DNA of 64,000 nucleotides, from positions 2,852,001-2,916,000 of the forward strand of contig NZ_CP091819.1 in NCBI RefSeq assembly GCF_019740355.2, read 5' to 3'. The notes under the pieces were generated by a model that searched no databases, was not told where the DNA came from, and was given only the letters and a program-made list of their open reading frames with translations. Of the stretch, positions 62,574 through 64,000 are shown in pieces; positions within the stretch are counted from its first letter, which is position 1, and every line of letters begins with the position of its first letter. The DNA comes from Paracrocinitomix mangrovi (GTDB taxonomy: Bacteria; Bacteroidota; Bacteroidia; Flavobacteriales_D; Crocinitomicaceae). The position numbers were made by a program, and so were the translations under genes.

Positions 62574-63692
62574 ATGAACCACAAACTAATCTTAACCGCA
62601 GATGACTTTGGCGTTTATGATGAGATTGATAATGCTATCATCTCTGCTATACAACAAAAACGCCTAACAGCTGTATCTGTTATTGTTACCTTTCAAGGCT
62701 GGGAACAGCGAGTTGAAAAATTACTTGAGTTACGTCAATCATATGATTTCGGTATTGGATTGCACTTTTGCATTACCGCAGGTAAGCCTTTGGTAGCACC
62801 TCCAAATTCTCCTTTAAGACATGAAATTCAAGCTGATTATTTTCAGCTGGTGCAGAACTATAATTTCAAAGGAATTAACAAACAAGATATTGCAGAAGAA
62901 TTAGAGGCCCAGATTTTAGCATTGAAAAATGTGCTCAAAGATGAACCAATCGACCATCTGAACAATCATCACAATATTGTTTATGCAATACCTGAATTTT
63001 TTGACGGATTTTTGGAAATGGCGCATAAATATATGACACCCATTCGCAGCCCTATGTCCTGGTACAGAAAGTTCAAAGGAATTCAGCAATTACCGGACTA
63101 TGAAGGTGGAGAATTGTTGAGTCCTACAATGAAGAGAGGAATAAAAATTGGGATGTGGAGAAAATTGGCGCAGCAATCCTATGGAAACTTATTAATCAGA
63201 ATGCATAAAGCCAACAAATTATCCGTAAGATACAGTGACGTTTTATGCGAGTACGTTTATGGTCAAACCCATCCTACTAACAACAAAGGGAAAAGTGTAA
63301 TCACACATGCATTGTACCAGTTCATTGATCAGGGAATGCGCAAATCCTTAGTAGATAGCAAAGAAAACAAAGACCCTATTCCTGTTGATTATACGGGGAT
63401 TCATTATGCCAATGAAAATACAATTGAAAAAGCTAAAAAAGGTCGCCGACAAAAATTCCCTGATGTAATTAGAGATTACGGTGAAAAGAGGTACACCAAA
63501 GAGTTTTCAATGGAGCTTATTTTTCATTTGGCCGAACCTTCGGCAGATTATACTAAAATGCCAGAAATGCACGGAATGAGATTGGATTTTGTGCCTTATC
63601 GGCAAGGTGAATTTAAAGCCCTTACAGATTTGAATCTGGAGTATTATATTGATCTGATGCAATTACAATTAATACCTTATCAACGCCTATGA
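62574..63692 (+). CDS. YdjC/ChbG-family carbohydrate deacetylase
   Basis: From the ATG at 62574 (an upstream TTG at 62553 is unlikely) the protein has 372 residues. It begins with the family's N-terminal motif LTADDFGVYDEID (Asp-Asp metal site). GIGLHFCITAG and the internal HLNNHHNI histidines follow. The ChbG/YdjC family deacetylates chitooligosaccharide-type sugars. It is longer than E. coli ChbG (about 250 residues) because of an extra C-terminal ~110 residues. It overlaps the next gene by 4 bases. Confidence 0.88.
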   Translation: MNHKLILTADDFGVYDEIDNAIISAIQQKRLTAVSVIVTFQGWEQRVEKLLELRQSYDFGIGLHFCITAGKPLVAPPNSPLRHEIQADYFQLVQNYNFKGINKQDIAEELEAQILALKNVLKDEPIDHLNNHHNIVYAIPEFFDGFLEMAHKYMTPIRSPMSWYRKFKGIQQLPDYEGGELLSPTMKRGIKIGMWRKLAQQSYGNLLIRMHKANKLSVRYSDVLCEYVYGQTHPTNNKGKSVITHALYQFIDQGMRKSLVDSKENKDPIPVDYTGIHYANENTIEKAKKGRRQKFPDVIRDYGEKRYTKEFSMELIFHLAEPSADYTKMPEMHGMRLDFVPYRQGEFKALTDLNLEYYIDLMQLQLIPYQRL

Positions 63693-64000
63693 ACATTGAC
63701 ATCAACATATTTTTACAAGTCACTTTTGTATTGCTCATTTTAAGTATGATCAATGAGAAGATTGTGAACTTTATTAAACTTAGTTTTCCTGATAATGTGT
63801 TCAAGAGAATCTTTAATCGCAAAAGGCACTTATCAAGTTCAGCTTCAGCAGAAGAGTTTATGTCTGTTGAGGAAAATAAAAAATTGCGAGAAGTTCAGGT
63901 ATTATCTTTACTGATAGGGTTTGGGCTTGCATTTATCTGCAGAGCAAACTTGTTTTTAATTTATGATGAAACTTTTGATTTGGGATGGTCTCAAATTGAT
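63689..64000 (+). CDS. Membrane protein, N-terminal part only (runs off the window)
   Basis: An ATG at 63689 overlaps the previous stop by 4 bases (ATGA) and opens a 104-codon frame to the window end. The residues show a membrane helix at about 8-22 (FLQVTFVLLILSMI), a charged cytosolic loop, and a second hydrophobic segment at about 78-95 (VLSLLIGFGLAFICRANLFL). No family can be named from the fragment. It is probably in the same transcript as the YdjC-family gene. Confidence 0.65.
   Translation, partial: MNIDINIFLQVTFVLLILSMINEKIVNFIKLSFPDNVFKRIFNRKRHLSSSASAEEFMSVEENKKLREVQVLSLLIGFGLAFICRANLFLIYDETFDLGWSQID

Overview
The window is AT-rich chromosomal DNA from a member of the Bacteroidota, most likely a free-living Flavobacteriales-type organism. 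The evidence is the number of secreted proteins with type IX secretion (T9SS) C-terminal sorting domains (seven in this window), lipoprotein signals of the Bacteroidota type, DUF349, DUF2911 and DUF3108 proteins, a reg_prop/Y_Y_Y/SpoIIE regulator, a type-2 isoleucyl-tRNA synthetase, and repeated promoter elements of the TAnnTTTG (-7) class instead of a classical -10 box. No rRNA, tRNA, CRISPR array, insertion sequence, phage gene or plasmid gene was recognised. The gene content reads as ordinary chromosome with several lineage-specific secreted or lipoprotein genes in between.

Layout. 1-6171: a truncated outer-membrane or secreted protein, a lipoprotein sulfatase, an acidic lipoprotein, an overlapping MmcQ/DUF3592/HslR cluster, a pair of overlapping lipoproteins with a GldM-like look, and a GNAT acetyltransferase. 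6249-13200: a co-directional run of a PfkB-type kinase, a large coiled-coil DUF349 protein, two membrane proteins (one GT-C-like), a GT2 and a GT9 glycosyltransferase. This looks like an envelope-glycan gene set. 13424-24873: DUF3108 protein, subtilisin with T9SS tail, tryptophan 2,3-dioxygenase, a T9SS protein, M23 lipoprotein peptidase, a giant two-component-propeller/SpoIIE phosphatase, a DUF2911 lipoprotein and an ECF-like sigma factor. 25108-33176: purH followed by the complete elongasome cluster mreB-mreC-mreD-mrdA-rodA and an overlapping CPBP protease gene. 33244-35811: an ExbB/small membrane protein/ExbD/ExbD operon, the usual proton-driven motor for TonB-type energy transduction. 35957-43161: asparaginase, TatD nuclease, a beta-barrel protein, YraN, NDH-2 and a dolichyl-phosphate-mannose-synthase-like GT2 overlapping a GT39-like transferase. 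43164-50398: a lineage-specific stretch of small secreted proteins, two paralogous T9SS proteins with almost identical tails, and a 946-residue repeat protein. 50708-64000: ileS, an FG-GAP-like T9SS protein, a beta-CASP nuclease, small secreted proteins, a T9SS protein, a sterol-desaturase-family enzyme, kbl (2-amino-3-ketobutyrate CoA ligase), a YdjC-family deacetylase and the start of a membrane protein that runs off the window.

The core biology is cell-wall elongation (MreBCD-PBP2-RodA), envelope energisation (ExbBD), envelope glycosylation (two GT clusters) and T9SS export. I did not find a clear new multi-gene system. The points most worth following are the GXHH active-site signature in IleRS, the near-identical sorting-domain block shared by two otherwise diverged secreted proteins, the GldM-like lipoprotein pair, the M23 peptidase with a Cys in place of a zinc His, and several operator-like or structured intergenic elements. 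Promoter and hairpin calls were made by eye.
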